Shown here: positions 15,729 through 25,931 of the stretch, one piece after another
How positions within the stretch are numbered: position 1 is the stretch's first letter
Layout: each line of letters opens with the position of its first letter
Origin: Propionivibrio sp.
GTDB lineage: Bacteria; Pseudomonadota; Gammaproteobacteria; Burkholderiales; Rhodocyclaceae
Assembly (NCBI GenBank): GCA_003249625.1
Contig: QKII01000100.1
Span: forward strand, 1 to 34,049
Length of the DNA: 34,049 nt
Direction of reading: 5' to 3'
Program-made: the position numbers and the translations under genes
Notes under the pieces: generated by a model
Told to the model about the DNA's origin: nothing
Databases searched by the model: none
The model's input: the letters and a program-made list of their open reading frames with translations, nothing else

Positions 15729-16742
15729 TTACTTCAGGTTCTTGACCCGCTCAAGCTCTGCGTTGAAGGCCTTGATCAGTTCCGGATCGAGTTGCGCGGC
15801 GTACTTGTCGACAACCGGCTTGACGGCTTCCTTCATCCGGGCCAGTTCCGCCGGTGCGATTTCGTTGAGCTGCATGCCGTGGTCGGTCATCACCTTGCGC
15901 GACTTCTCGGTCATGGCACGAGCCGCCTTCCGCTGCACGTCGCGGGCTTCAACCGTGGCTTCTTCGAAGATTTTCTTCTCGTCGGCCGACAACGAATCCC
16001 AGAAGGTCTTGCTGACCATCAGCATCTGCGGGTTGTAGATGTGGCGCGTGCCGCTGAAGTATTTCTGGACTTCATAGAACTTGCTGGCATCGACCGTCGT
16101 TTCCGGATTTTCCTGCCCGTCGACCGTCTTCATTTCCATGGCGGTGTACAACTCAGGGAACGGCATCGGCACGGCGTTGGCGCCGAGCGTATTGAACATG
16201 TCGACATACAGCGGGTTGAGGATGGTACGGATCTTCAAGCCCTTGATATCCTCCAGTTTGGTGACAGGACGCTTGCTGTTGCTGATGCTGCGGTAGCCCT
16301 GCTCCATGAAGCCGAGACCGACCCAGCCCTTGGCTGGCATGTAGCCCATCAGCTTCTTGCCGAACGGTCCGTCGAGAACGGCGTCAGCCTGCGCGGTGTT
16401 GGCAAACGAGAACGGGAAGTCGAGCACGACGAATTCCTTGATCGTGCCGACCAGTTGGGCCGGCGACATCATCGAGATTTCGATCGTGCCGCCCTGCATC
16501 GCCGCGGCGACCTGCTGCTCGCCACCGAGCGTGCCGTTCGGGAAGACCTTGATCTTGATCTTGCCGCCGCTCTTCTTGTCGACGACATCGACGAACTTCT
16601 GCGCGCCCAGACCTTGCGGATGGTCGATGGCGTTAACAATCGGGAACTTCGCCGTACGCTCCTTGATGTCGGCCGCAGAACTGCTGCCGGCGGCAAAAAC
16701 CATTGCGGTGGACAGGGCGATCGTGGTCAGGACTTTTTTCAT
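15729..16742 (-). CDS. dctP: TRAP transporter substrate-binding protein (DctP family)
   Basis: A 337-residue periplasmic binding protein. A Sec signal peptide (MKKVLTTIALSTAMVFAAG, cleavage after AAGSSSA) precedes the DctP fold, with family segments FPNGTLGGEQQVAAAMQGG, the LKIRTILNPLYVDMFNTLG region containing the Arg expected to bind the substrate carboxylate, and MPFPELYTAMEMKTVDGQENP. GGAGGAG lies just upstream of the ATG. It is the first TRAP gene, ~130 bases downstream of a two-component pair on the same strand, and is followed by dctQ and dctM. This order, with sensor and regulator adjacent, fits regulated uptake of an organic acid. Confidence 0.95.
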   Translation of the reverse strand: MKKVLTTIALSTAMVFAAGSSSAADIKERTAKFPIVNAIDHPQGLGAQKFVDVVDKKSGGKIKIKVFPNGTLGGEQQVAAAMQGGTIEISMMSPAQLVGTIKEFVVLDFPFSFANTAQADAVLDGPFGKKLMGYMPAKGWVGLGFMEQGYRSISNSKRPVTKLEDIKGLKIRTILNPLYVDMFNTLGANAVPMPFPELYTAMEMKTVDGQENPETTVDASKFYEVQKYFSGTRHIYNPQMLMVSKTFWDSLSADEKKIFEEATVEARDVQRKAARAMTEKSRKVMTDHGMQLNEIAPAELARMKEAVKPVVDKYAAQLDPELIKAFNAELERVKNLK

Positions 16743-16828
16743 TTCTCCTCCTCTTGGATTGATAAGTCACAACTGACAAAGCGGCGCGAAGAATTGCACA
16801 ACGCTTTCCGGTGAGCAAAGCCAAGGGG

Positions 16829-16842
16829 GAGTAAAAATACTC
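16829..16842. other. Short perfect palindrome upstream of dctP
   Basis: GAGTA-AAAA-TACTC is an exact 5-bp dyad, 31 bases after the hybrid-kinase stop and ~87 bases upstream of the dctP ATG. It could be a regulator half-site pair or a weak 3' stem. No convincing sigma-70 or sigma-54 promoter was seen in the rest of the 130-base gap. Confidence 0.25.
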
Positions 16843-16872
16843 AGTGCAGCGGATCGGCAGATTGAAGTCTGT

Positions 16873-19800
16873 TCAAGCCTGCTCGCACCGCACGGCATCG
16901 GCGAGCCGAGTCAGCAGCGTCGCAAGGTCCGCTGCGAAACGGTCGATTTTGCCTTCTTCGACGCTCCCGTCCGCAAATTGCTGCTGCAGATCGACGCAAC
17001 ACCGCTGCAAATCGTCCGCACCCAACATACCGAGCAGCGACTTGGCCCCATGAACGAGATCCCTCACGCGCTCGTGATCGCCAGCCTGACGTGCTGCATC
17101 AAGTTGACCAACCAGATCGCTTCGCTCAACGACCAACCGCTGCGCCAAGCGGACATAAAGATCGCGCCGGCCCATCATTCGTGAGACGGCCTGCGCGACG
17201 TGAATGCCCGGAATTCCGGAAAGTGCGGAGAAAATGCGTTCATCGCTAGCGCCAAGGCGGTCACCCGTAGTGGCCTCGGAAGGGAGCTCCTCCTTCGTTT
17301 TCACACCTTCCGGAACATCCAGGAGACGCTTCAGACAGGCGAACAGCAGATCGGGCTGGATCGGCTTGGCGAGGTAGTCGTTCATCCCGACCGCCAGGCA
17401 ACGCTCCTGATCACCTTCGAGCGCATTGGCGGTCAGCGCAACGATCGGCAGTTTGTTGAAGCGCTGATGTCTTCTGATTTCCGCCGTGGCCGCAAAGCCG
17501 TCAAGGACCGGCATATGGATATCCATCAGCACGAGGTCGAACGATCCGTTTTCCAGGCATTGAATACCTTGCCTGCCGTCACCAGCGATGGTCACTTGGG
17601 CGCCGAACATCTCCAGCAGATCGTGCATGACCTCCTGATTGATCGCATTGTCCTCGATTAGAAGAATCGAACGACCAGCCAACCAACCCATCGCCTCCAG
17701 CGCCGTTACGTCAACGGCAGCATCGTCCGTCCGCGAAGGAGGCATCGGCAAACTGGCAGCAACGCCGATACGCAATGGCAATTCAAGCGAGAATACGCTG
17801 CCCTCGCCCAAGCGGGAGCGTACGTCGACACAACCGCCCATCAGACCGGCAAGTGTCCGGCTGATTGCCAGACCCAAACCAGTCCCCTCGAACGGCCGAG
17901 AGATTGACCCGTCAAGTTGCAGGAAGGGGCGGAACAGCCGGGCAATATTCTCTTCGGATATCCCGATTCCGCTGTCTTCAACGTCAAAACGCAAGCGAAT
18001 CAGATCGGCATCGCGCGCGCACTCGCTGACCCTCAGCACGACCCTGCCGGATTCCGTGAACTTCACAGCGTTGTTGGCAAAGTTGATCAATATCTGGCTG
18101 ATCCGAGTGACATCGCCAATAAGGACATCCGGCAATCCCGGTGCCACCATGACTGTCAGTGCCAGCCCCTTGGACTGTGCCTGACCGGAAACCAGGTCGG
18201 CGACTTCATCCATGGTCTCGTGCAATGAAAACTCAACAGGATGGAGCTGTAGCTTGCCGGCCTCGAATTTCGAGAGGTCAAGAATATCGTTGACGATCCC
18301 AAGCAGATGCCGACTCGACGACTGGATGCGGCTGATGTAGTGCCCCACTTGCGGGTCGGCGTTGACCTTATCCGCCAGGTAGCCCATGCCGATGATCGCG
18401 TTCAGAGGCGTGCGAATCTCGTGGCTCATGTTGGCCAAAAACTCAGCCTTTGCCCGGCTGGCCGATTCAGCGAGATCGCGCGCGGCAGCGAGTTCTTCGG
18501 TACGTTTGGCGACCTTGTTTTCCAGCGTTTGTGTCAGTTCTTCCAGGTCACGCTGGATCCGTATCAACTCCGAGATATCCATGGCGACGGTGCCTACGGC
18601 AACCACTGAACCGTCCTTTTCATCCAGCACGGGAAAACGCACGGCGCTGTACGTCTTCTCCCCCCCATCCGCTTCACGCAGCGCATAGTTGCGCGCGAGC
18701 GAACGGCCACTGCGCAGAACCTCCTCGTGCTCGGCCTGAAGTTTGGTCGCGTCCGGCTCTGGAAAAAGTTCCGCATCGGTCTTGCCCAGAACATACCCCG
18801 GAGGAAAATGGCAACTGGCCTCAAAGACCGGGTTGGCCATCAGGTAGCGCCCGTCGGCGCTTTTCATGTTCATCCCCGCGGGGATGTGGTCACGGAACGC
18901 CGCAAGCCGCTGCTCGCTGCGTGCCAGGGAACGACGCGAGCGCCAGTCGACCAGGGTCAATGTCAGAATGAGGATGCTACCGAGCGTGATCAGTGCAACG
19001 AGTGCGCGGCGGGCAAAGTTATAGGAACGAAAAGCCTCGTCCATGTCTTCCTCGACAACGAGGCCCAACGCGGCATCCGGAAGCCACCGTGCAGCGCCGA
19101 CCACCCGCCGCCCACGGTAATCCTCATAATCCGAAAGCAAGCCGGTGTCGAATGAGTCGAATTGCAGAAGGCGTTCGACAACGCGCGTCAGCGGCTCCGT
19201 GCTGATCAACGCTGGATCGGGAAGTCCGTCGCCGTCGCGTCTCGGCATGACGCGTGCGCGCAACTGGAAAAGGCTCCAGCCTGGTTCTGCGCCCTCCGGT
19301 CTGGCCAGGCTTTTTTCGAAGCGGACCGGCGAAAGTATGTTGCCCTCCTGGTCGACTACATACGCTTCACCAGTCACACCTGGGCGGCCGTCGCGCAGCA
19401 AACGGTAGAGGCGCACCGAAGGATTTTCGTGCAGACAGAGAAACGCCATGCGCAGGCCGTTCTGGTCCACCGGCGCGCAGGACAGTTGGTAGGCATAGGC
19501 GGCAGGATTTTCGACCAGCAGGGTGGAAAACGGATGATTTGCCGAGATCGGTGGCGTCACGGCGCCGGAGAGCAGCAGTTCGGCCCGACGCAAGGTTTCA
19601 CGTGTCGAAGGCAAAGGCAACTGGCCGATGTACGGCCGCGTCCCGGCCGTCATCACGCGCTTGCCGTCCGGTGAGATGAGCGAATAGTCGTCGAAGCCGC
19701 GGCTCTGGTACAGGGGCGTAATCCAAGCTTCGAAGGCATTGTGGATCGAAGGATCCTCTGGATCAGCGATCAGACGCGCGACAAGCGCCTTGTGTGTCGA

Positions 19801-20019
19801 TTCGTCAGCGATCTTGCGTACGCGAGCAACCGAGTCCTGCTGCAACAATACGACCCCGCGCGACATCGTCTCCAGGTTGCTGATGACGTGGCTGGCAAGC
19901 GTCTGGTGATAAGTATTCCAGATCACGTCGAGCACTGCGCTCCCGGCAGCGATCAACACGCTGATGGCCAGAACTGCCAACAGGATACGCGGGCGAAAAT
20001 CCTTGTAGGAAAGCTTCAT
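16873..20019 (-). CDS. Hybrid sensor histidine kinase (periplasmic sensor-PAS-HisKA-HATPase-REC-HPt)
   Basis: About 1048 residues. A membrane helix at ~12-33 and a second at ~338-360 enclose a ~300-residue periplasmic sensor region of the double-Cache type. A PAS domain (~370-490) and short coiled coil follow, then the HisKA phospho-His (~534, [16 protein letters not shown]), HATPase boxes ([22 protein letters not shown]), a receiver (~785-900, phospho-Asp ~834 in [11 protein letters not shown]) and an HPt domain (His ~991 in [13 protein letters not shown]). All key residues are intact, so a full phosphorelay is possible. The start is the ATG at 20019 or the GTG one codon earlier. It follows the FixJ-type regulator by under 20 bases and precedes the TRAP genes, so sensing the TRAP substrate is the likely role. 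Confidence 0.94.
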   Translation of the reverse strand: MKLSYKDFRPRILLAVLAISVLIAAGSAVLDVIWNTYHQTLASHVISNLETMSRGVVLLQQDSVARVRKIADESTHKALVARLIADPEDPSIHNAFEAWITPLYQSRGFDDYSLISPDGKRVMTAGTRPYIGQLPLPSTRETLRRAELLLSGAVTPPISANHPFSTLLVENPAAYAYQLSCAPVDQNGLRMAFLCLHENPSVRLYRLLRDGRPGVTGEAYVVDQEGNILSPVRFEKSLARPEGAEPGWSLFQLRARVMPRRDGDGLPDPALISTEPLTRVVERLLQFDSFDTGLLSDYEDYRGRRVVGAARWLPDAALGLVVEEDMDEAFRSYNFARRALVALITLGSILILTLTLVDWRSRRSLARSEQRLAAFRDHIPAGMNMKSADGRYLMANPVFEASCHFPPGYVLGKTDAELFPEPDATKLQAEHEEVLRSGRSLARNYALREADGGEKTYSAVRFPVLDEKDGSVVAVGTVAMDISELIRIQRDLEELTQTLENKVAKRTEELAAARDLAESASRAKAEFLANMSHEIRTPLNAIIGMGYLADKVNADPQVGHYISRIQSSSRHLLGIVNDILDLSKFEAGKLQLHPVEFSLHETMDEVADLVSGQAQSKGLALTVMVAPGLPDVLIGDVTRISQILINFANNAVKFTESGRVVLRVSECARDADLIRLRFDVEDSGIGISEENIARLFRPFLQLDGSISRPFEGTGLGLAISRTLAGLMGGCVDVRSRLGEGSVFSLELPLRIGVAASLPMPPSRTDDAAVDVTALEAMGWLAGRSILLIEDNAINQEVMHDLLEMFGAQVTIAGDGRQGIQCLENGSFDLVLMDIHMPVLDGFAATAEIRRHQRFNKLPIVALTANALEGDQERCLAVGMNDYLAKPIQPDLLFACLKRLLDVPEGVKTKEELPSEATTGDRLGASDERIFSALSGIPGIHVAQAVSRMMGRRDLYVRLAQRLVVERSDLVGQLDAARQAGDHERVRDLVHGAKSLLGMLGADDLQRCCVDLQQQFADGSVEEGKIDRFAADLATLLTRLADAVRCEQA

Positions 20020-20039
20020 CACGCGCCAGCCAAAGGCTC

Positions 20040-20639
20040 TCAGAGGAACATCCGCACCAGTTCGGGTACCGACTCGACGTGCAGCTTTTCCATCAGCCGC
20101 GCGCGATGATTCTCTACGGTGCGCACGCTGATATCGAGTTCCTCGGCAATCCGCGGGCTCGATTTGCCGGCCACGACGCGCTCGGCAATCTCGCGCTCTT
20201 TGGGTGTCAGGAGCGCCAGCCGCGCCTCGCGCGTTACCCGTGCGAGATGCTCGGTGTGCAGCTTACGGCTGCGCGCCAGCGCGCTGTTCACCTTGGCAAC
20301 CAAGAGTTCGCCGTTGACAGGCTTTTCGAGGAAATCAAACGCCCCTTTCTTGATCGCCTCGACCGCGCAAGGGACGTCCGCGTAACCGGAAACGAGAATG
20401 AGCGGCAGAAAACTGCCCTTGTCGAGCAAGTGCTGCTGGACTTGCAGACCGTCCATGTCGGGCATCCGGAGATCGCAAAGCAGGCACTCGCACGGTGCCG
20501 GGTGATAGCTATCCAGGAAGGCGCGCGCTGACGAGAACGTTCGTACCTCCGCATCAACGTCTCTGAGCAGTTCACGAAACATCCAGAGGACGATATCGTC
20601 ATCGTCGATGACATGGATGACGGGGCGAATTGACGACAT
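20040..20639 (-). CDS. FixJ/NarL-type response regulator
   Basis: A 199-residue regulator: receiver domain (residues ~6-120) with acidic pocket DDDD (12-15), phospho-Asp56 in CDLRMPDMDG and Lys in FLEKPV, then a LuxR-type helix-turn-helix (~135-195, LTPKEREIAERVVAGKSSPRIAEELDISVRTVENHR, here noted by position). The Glu-Lys-Pro after the receiver Lys and the overall size are typical of FixJ/TodT/DctR members. The start is the ATG at 20639 (MSSIRPVIHVIDDDD) with AAGGAAA upstream; the longer open frame beyond it runs back through rmuC. It is the first gene of the pair with the hybrid kinase and probably activates the downstream dctPQM genes. Confidence 0.94.
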   Translation of the reverse strand: MSSIRPVIHVIDDDDIVLWMFRELLRDVDAEVRTFSSARAFLDSYHPAPCECLLCDLRMPDMDGLQVQQHLLDKGSFLPLILVSGYADVPCAVEAIKKGAFDFLEKPVNGELLVAKVNSALARSRKLHTEHLARVTREARLALLTPKEREIAERVVAGKSSPRIAEELDISVRTVENHRARLMEKLHVESVPELVRMFL

Positions 20640-20680
20640 CGTCGCGTTTCCTTGCTTACGGGAGGGCGTCGACACTAGCA

Positions 20681-20709
20681 CGCTTCGCCGCTCCCCTTCC
20701 AGCGAAGCG
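20681..20709. other. Hairpin between rmuC and the response regulator
   Basis: CGCTTCGC (20681-20688) and GCGAAGCG (20702-20709) are exact reverse complements with a 13-base loop, 14 bases after the rmuC stop. On the minus strand the T run precedes rather than follows the stem, so it is not a standard terminator, but it separates rmuC from the regulator gene. Confidence 0.4.
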
Positions 20710-20722
20710 AAAAAGCACCGAA

Positions 20723-22069
20723 TCAGGCCTCTGAATCGGCCGTATCGATTTCTTCCAGAGCGCCAAGACGGGCCTGCGCTTCGATCACCGGCAACGCCTC
20801 GACGCCCTTGAGCTTGCGTTCGATCTGTCGAGTACGCACGCCGGCCGACTCGATACTCTTGGTCGCCTGTTCGAGTTTTTTGCGTGTCGATTCGAGTGCT
20901 TCGCCGAACTTGCCGAATTCGGTCTTCACAGCCCCGAGAACTGCCCATACCTCCGAGGAGCGCTTCTCGATGGCCAGTGTGCGGAAACCCATCTGCAGGC
21001 TGTTGAGCAACGCCGCCAGTGTCGTCGGACCAGCCAGGCTGACGCGGCATTCTCGCTGCAGTGTCTCAGCCAGACCGGGACGCCGCAGGGCTTCCGCGTA
21101 CAGTCCCTCCGTAGGAAGATAGAGGATTGCGAAATCGGTGGTGTGCGGCGGTTCGACGTACTTGTCGCGGATCTTTTTCGCCTCGTCGCGCAACCGCGAT
21201 TCCAAAGCCTTGGCAGCCAATTCGACGGCGGAGGGGTCAGCGCGCTCCTGTGCTTCGGTCAGTCGCTGGTAGTCCTCGACCGGGAATTTCGCGTCGATCG
21301 GCAGCCACACCGGGCGGCGATCGGCTCCAGCTTCGTTCTGCCCCGGCAAGCGGATTGCGAATTCGACACGTTCGCTGCTGCCAGGCCGGGTTGCCACGTT
21401 CTTGTCGTACTGATCTGCCGTAAGCACCTGATCGAGCAGCGCTTCGAGCTGTACTTCGCCCCAAGTGCCACGCGTCTTCACATTGGTCAGCACTTTTTTC
21501 AGGTCGCCGACACCCGCCGCCAGCGTCTGCATTTCGCCCAACCCCTTGTGCACCAATTCCAGCCGTTCGCTCACCAGCCGGAAGGAATCGCCGAGCCGCT
21601 GTTCAAGGGTGGCATGCAGCTTTTCGTCCACCGTCTTGCGCATTTCCTCCAGCTTGCTGGCGTTGTCGTTCTGGATCGCTCCCAGCCGCGCCTCCACGGC
21701 TTGCCGCAACTGCTCGAAACGCTGCTCGTTGCTCTGTGTCAGACGACCAAGCTGCTGGGAAAATGCTTCCAGTTGCTGCGCCTGCAACGAGGACAACTGC
21801 CCGACCTGCGCTGCCAGCGTCTTGGCGAGGCGATCGACTGCCTGCGCCTGTTCCTCACGGTCGCCGCGTGCGCTACTGGCGGCTTCCTGGCGCCCGCGTG
21901 CCATCTCGTCGCGCAACTCACGCTCCGTGCGTTGCAGGCTGTTTTCGAGCAGCGTGAATTGCGGCTCAAGCAAACCGCCCCATCGCCCGAGACGCTGCAA
22001 TACGAAAATCTGTGCCAACAGAATGACCAGACCAACGCCCAGTGACACATACACCCAGATGTTCTCCAT
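20723..22069 (-). CDS. rmuC: DNA recombination protein RmuC
   Basis: A 448-residue protein: an N-terminal membrane helix (~5-25), a long Gln/Glu/Arg-rich coiled coil (~35-200) and the RmuC domain (~200-420) with GTWGEVQLEALLDQVLT, LPIDAKFPVEDYQRL and FAILYLPTEGLYAEAL segments of the nuclease-like fold. RmuC limits inversions at short inverted repeats in E. coli; a nuclease activity is inferred from the fold. AAGGAAA lies upstream of the ATG. It starts 9 bases after the DUF748 gene, suggesting co-transcription, although no functional link between the two is known to me. Confidence 0.94.
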   Translation of the reverse strand: MENIWVYVSLGVGLVILLAQIFVLQRLGRWGGLLEPQFTLLENSLQRTERELRDEMARGRQEAASSARGDREEQAQAVDRLAKTLAAQVGQLSSLQAQQLEAFSQQLGRLTQSNEQRFEQLRQAVEARLGAIQNDNASKLEEMRKTVDEKLHATLEQRLGDSFRLVSERLELVHKGLGEMQTLAAGVGDLKKVLTNVKTRGTWGEVQLEALLDQVLTADQYDKNVATRPGSSERVEFAIRLPGQNEAGADRRPVWLPIDAKFPVEDYQRLTEAQERADPSAVELAAKALESRLRDEAKKIRDKYVEPPHTTDFAILYLPTEGLYAEALRRPGLAETLQRECRVSLAGPTTLAALLNSLQMGFRTLAIEKRSSEVWAVLGAVKTEFGKFGEALESTRKKLEQATKSIESAGVRTRQIERKLKGVEALPVIEAQARLGALEEIDTADSEA

Positions 22070-22078
22070 ATTTCCTTT

Positions 22079-25000
22079 CTATTTCAGCGAAAAATCGACT
22101 CGGCTGGCCGCTATTTTTTTCTCGCCGTTGGTTGTCTCTTCCCTGGTCGCCGTCTTGCTCGGCAGCAGGAAAACTCGCTCCACCGGCACCTCGTGCGCCA
22201 CCAGCCAGTCGCGCACGGCCTTGGACCGACGATCCGCCAGCGCCCGCAGGTCGTCGTCATTGACCGTCGAATTGGCCAGCATCAGCTTTTCCATCTCCTC
22301 CACCGGCAGGGTCTTGAGCAGCCCGATGGCATTGCGCGGTTTCGGGAATTTTTCCTCGCGATACACCCTTTCGAGCAGTACCGGGTATTCCTCATCGGAT
22401 ACCACGACCATCTCGGCTGCTCCGCTCTCGACGTTCTTCCGTGTCAGCTCCTCGCGCTTTGCCGAGCGAACCTTGCGATCGATACGCGCCCTCTTGATTC
22501 CCTCGGGGTCGAGTTCTGGATCGAATTTTCCTTCGATCTCAAGCTTCAGTTCGGGACGGTCGACCAGCGCCTTCGATAGAATTCCAAGCCGCTTAAGCGC
22601 CTCGGGTGAAAGCGCCGCGCGGCCGGCATCAAATTCGACGTTCGACAGTTCCTCGCCGCCACCAAACATCGACCCGATCAGCGCGAACGGTGAAGTCAGT
22701 GCCTTGCCGAGCAGATTGACGATGACCTTGATGACCAACCCGCCGACACTGAACTCCGGATCGTTGAGCGAGCCCGAAATCGGCAGGTTGATGTCGATCT
22801 CGCCCGCCCGGTTCTTGAGCAGGGACACCGCCAGCTTCACCGGCAATGAGGTGGCTTCCGGACTATCGACTGCGTCGCCGAATGTCAGTTGATCAAGAAA
22901 AACCCTGTTCTCGGCTTCGAGTTGGTCATTTTCGATCTTGTATTTCACGAACAGCGACAGCTTGCCCTTGTCGATCGCGTAACCGGCATACTTGCCGGAA
23001 TAGGCAGACAGCGCAGTCAGTTCGATGCCCTTCACGTCCGCTTGCAGGTCAAGATACGGTTTTCCCGACAACGGGTTGATCTGGGCCGCAATAGTGAGCG
23101 GCGCGACGTTGTCGTAATTGCCACGCAATTCCAGCTTGGCTTGGCTCCCGGCTTCCGATGAAAGTCCAGTGACGCTGCCGCCGATCTCGCGCAGATTCGC
23201 CGAATAATTAGGCTTGATGAAGTTATCGGTGAAGCGGACGTTACCACCTTGCAGGGTGATTTTCCCGATTTTCATCGGCAACACCGGTCCGCGTTCAGCA
23301 ACGACCGGCGCTGTTGCCTTTCCTTCCGCCGACTCGACAGGCTGCACTGGTGCCGCTTCTTCAACCGGTTTTGCCTCTTCACGCACGATCTGCAGCAGAT
23401 TGAGCTTGCCCTCAGGGCTGACGATCACCCTGGCGAAGAAATCGGCAAGCGCTATATCCCCCACCGATACCGATTCCGGACCGAGGCGCACATCGATCTT
23501 GCCGAGGTGCAGCGACTTCCAACGCAGGAAATCGGCCGAATTCAGCTTATCGACCGCCTGGAAATCGCCGATGGTGACCTGCCCGGCAAATCCGCCCTTC
23601 ATCCCGGCATCGCCTTTTGCCTTGCCGGCGTCGGCAAGGCTCAGTTGGACGTTTCCTTTGGCAGTCACCAGACCCCGCGTGATATCGATGTTCAACTTCT
23701 CGGAAAAGTACGGCTGCAGCGGCAACAACTCAATGGACTTGAGGTCAAGATTCAGCTTGACATCGAGCGGCATGGGCACCACGGAACCATCCACCGCCAC
23801 CTTTCCCTTACGGTTGAGTTGGAAGCCTGCCTTGACCTTCGCTTCCTGCGCCGGCTCGGTGGAAAGATTCGCCAGCTCCACCCCCAGTCCCTCGACGACG
23901 TGAACGGCCTTCGGGGATACGGCTGCATCCTCGAAGCGCACGTTGATGTCTTCGCCGACTGTTCTTACGATATCTACCCGCCAAGGCGCGGCGTGGTCTT
24001 TCTCGGCCGCGTTGTCTGCGCGTAACGCCGGCGGCTGGATCCATTCAATTCGCCCGTCCGCCAAGCGCTTGATCAAGCCGCGTCCGCCCTTGATTCGCGC
24101 TTCACCGATACGCACCTGACGCTTGTCGAGAGCCAGCACACCTTCCTTGAGCGAGAACGTCTCGACCTTCAGCGAGTCACCACCTTCAACAGACAGTGCC
24201 GCCTCGAAATCGGCTTCGCTCCCTTGGCTGTCGAGTTTCCTGAGCACGGCGTTGATCGACTTGACGTCGGCGCGGAACTTGCCCGGATTGGAGTCATCAC
24301 TCCAGTGCAGTACGCCACTGCCAATTTTCACTTCGCCAACCGACCATACGATTTCAGCTGGCGCCGCCTCCCCCTTGTTCTTTTGCTTGCCACTGGTTGG
24401 GGACGATTTCGGCAACAGATCAAACCAGTTGAGCCCCCCTTCGCGACTGACTCGTACGGCGAGCTCCGGTGTATCCATCGCAATTTTATCGATCGTGAAC
24501 TTGCCGCCGAGCAGGTCTGCCGACCCCACTGCGACGTCAAGTTGGCCTAACGCAACCAGTGGCGTTCCGGACGACTCGACGACCCGCAGATTTTTGACCG
24601 TTGCCGCCCCCGACAGCAGCAGCTTCGGGATATTCCCCGGCTCCTCCCGAAAGGCCAGTGTCAAATCGGTATCCAGGGTTCCGGATTCCATCTTCACTGG
24701 CAGGTTGACGGGCGAATAATCGAAGTATTTCGGCAACTGCAGGTTATTGAGCGCCAGCACAAATTCGCTCTCGCGCGTGTCGGCAAAGGGCTTGCTCTTC
24801 CCCGTCAGCGAAAGCGGTGCGCCGTTGATCGTTGCCGAGAAATGCGGCTCAACGAATATCTCCGTTGCATAGGCCATGCTGGATACAAACGGCAGCATAA
24901 GCGTTATTTCGTTGACCACATGCTTTTCATTGACCACTCGGTCGTCGAATTCGACCTTACCGCCGGTTATCTGGATATTGTTGAGGGAAAACGCCGGTAT

Positions 25001-25450
25001 AGGGCCGGATTCCTCAGTCTTCGGCTTCGCCCCAAATTCTTCAATCAGGTCGGAGAAATTGAATCGATCAGCTTCGGCCCGCACCACCCGGAATGTTGGA
25101 TTGACGAGTTTGATTTCGTTGAGCACCGGTCCCCAGCGGAACAACGACGCGGCTTGCAGGTTGACATAGAGGCTGTCGAAACCGGCGAAGGTATCGCTTC
25201 CTTCTTGCTCCTTGATTTCCAGCCCTTCCACGTTTAGTGACAAGGCATACGGATTGATGCTGATGCTTTTTATCGCGACCGGCCGGTGCAGCATCTCGCT
25301 CATTTTTCCCACTGCGACGTGTTTAACTATCGGCGGGAGAGCGAAGAACCCAAGAACGCTGAACAAGGCGATCGCCATGAGCAGACGCAAGCCGTATCTC
25401 TTCGCTTTTGGTGATTTCAGGGCCGACTGAAGTTTATTTTTTTCGATCAT
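22079..25450 (-). CDS. DUF748 / AsmA-like envelope protein
   Basis: A 1123-residue protein with one N-terminal membrane helix (~20-43) and a long exported region of beta-rich repeats. It opens like the DUF748 family (FFALPPIVKHVAVGKMSEML, then INPYALSLNVEGLEI) and contains the NFSDLIEEF-type motif. The C-terminal ~200 residues include an OmpA-like stretch (VEFDAGRAALSPEALKRLGI and ALADRRSKAVRDWLVAHEV), expected in the periplasm. DUF748 proteins are related to AsmA/TamB, and relatives are implicated in lipid transport between membranes; a role in outer-membrane homeostasis is inferred. GGAGG lies 6 bases before the ATG. It is followed closely by rmuC. Confidence 0.9.
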   Translation of the reverse strand: MIEKNKLQSALKSPKAKRYGLRLLMAIALFSVLGFFALPPIVKHVAVGKMSEMLHRPVAIKSISINPYALSLNVEGLEIKEQEGSDTFAGFDSLYVNLQAASLFRWGPVLNEIKLVNPTFRVVRAEADRFNFSDLIEEFGAKPKTEESGPIPAFSLNNIQITGGKVEFDDRVVNEKHVVNEITLMLPFVSSMAYATEIFVEPHFSATINGAPLSLTGKSKPFADTRESEFVLALNNLQLPKYFDYSPVNLPVKMESGTLDTDLTLAFREEPGNIPKLLLSGAATVKNLRVVESSGTPLVALGQLDVAVGSADLLGGKFTIDKIAMDTPELAVRVSREGGLNWFDLLPKSSPTSGKQKNKGEAAPAEIVWSVGEVKIGSGVLHWSDDSNPGKFRADVKSINAVLRKLDSQGSEADFEAALSVEGGDSLKVETFSLKEGVLALDKRQVRIGEARIKGGRGLIKRLADGRIEWIQPPALRADNAAEKDHAAPWRVDIVRTVGEDINVRFEDAAVSPKAVHVVEGLGVELANLSTEPAQEAKVKAGFQLNRKGKVAVDGSVVPMPLDVKLNLDLKSIELLPLQPYFSEKLNIDITRGLVTAKGNVQLSLADAGKAKGDAGMKGGFAGQVTIGDFQAVDKLNSADFLRWKSLHLGKIDVRLGPESVSVGDIALADFFARVIVSPEGKLNLLQIVREEAKPVEEAAPVQPVESAEGKATAPVVAERGPVLPMKIGKITLQGGNVRFTDNFIKPNYSANLREIGGSVTGLSSEAGSQAKLELRGNYDNVAPLTIAAQINPLSGKPYLDLQADVKGIELTALSAYSGKYAGYAIDKGKLSLFVKYKIENDQLEAENRVFLDQLTFGDAVDSPEATSLPVKLAVSLLKNRAGEIDINLPISGSLNDPEFSVGGLVIKVIVNLLGKALTSPFALIGSMFGGGEELSNVEFDAGRAALSPEALKRLGILSKALVDRPELKLEIEGKFDPELDPEGIKRARIDRKVRSAKREELTRKNVESGAAEMVVVSDEEYPVLLERVYREEKFPKPRNAIGLLKTLPVEEMEKLMLANSTVNDDDLRALADRRSKAVRDWLVAHEVPVERVFLLPSKTATREETTNGEKKIAASRVDFSLK

Positions 25451-25489
25451 GTCATTCCTCCGTAATCGAGAGGGAACCCAAAGAATTCG

Positions 25490-25891
25490 TCACGGCGGGG
25501 ACGATGTGCCCCCGCGACCGGTGGATCCCAAAGCCAAAGCCAGCCAGCCCGCAAGCAGACAGGTGCCTCCCACCGGCGCAAGCATCGCAACCGGCTTCAA
25601 TCCAGTTACAGCGTAGACGTACAACGATCCGCAGAACAACCCGATGCCTGCCACGAATAGCCAGAAGCTGATCCGCGCTTTTGGACATGCAAAGGCAAGA
25701 CACATCAGGACAGCAGCGTGCACCAGGTGGTAAACCGAGCCCGTCGTCCAGGTTTCGAGGGTTCCTAGAGAGACCAGGGTCCCTCGGAGTGCATGTGAGC
25801 CGAACGCGCCCAACGCGACAGCAACGAAACCGGACAGCGCAGCGATTACCCGCATTGTCCTGCCCGAATCCGTCAATTCTCTCGCCGACAT
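25490..25891 (-). CDS. DUF423 family membrane protein
   Basis: A 133-residue protein with four predicted membrane helices. The family signature is clear: AALSGFVAVALGAFGSHAL near the start, then the YHLVHAAVLM helix and SLYVYAVTGLKPVAMLAPVG. Function is unknown. The start chosen is the ATG at 25891 (MSARELTDSG), preceded by GAGGTGG; an ATG at 25855 (MRVIAALSG) is a reasonable alternative and gives the more usual family N-terminus. It follows yvcK by 40 bases and precedes the DUF748 gene by 39, all in one direction. Confidence 0.9.
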   Translation of the reverse strand: MSARELTDSGRTMRVIAALSGFVAVALGAFGSHALRGTLVSLGTLETWTTGSVYHLVHAAVLMCLAFACPKARISFWLFVAGIGLFCGSLYVYAVTGLKPVAMLAPVGGTCLLAGWLALALGSTGRGGTSSPP

Positions 25892-25931
25892 CACCACCTC
25901 ACTTTTTCCTGCTGCTCGCCGAAACAGCGAA

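Noticed and set aside
15168..16814. A 548-codon open frame on the plus strand
   Set aside because: It is antisense to dctQ and dctP and crosses the gap between them; composition is typical of an antisense shadow and no motif is present.
20640..21050. Extended N-terminus for the response regulator
   Set aside because: The extension overlaps rmuC in another frame and is low-complexity; the receiver domain begins normally at the ATG at 20639, which has a ribosome site.
21465..22892. A 475-codon Ser/Arg-rich open frame on the plus strand
   Set aside because: It is antisense to rmuC and the end of the DUF748 gene; low-complexity Ser-rich product without family resemblance.
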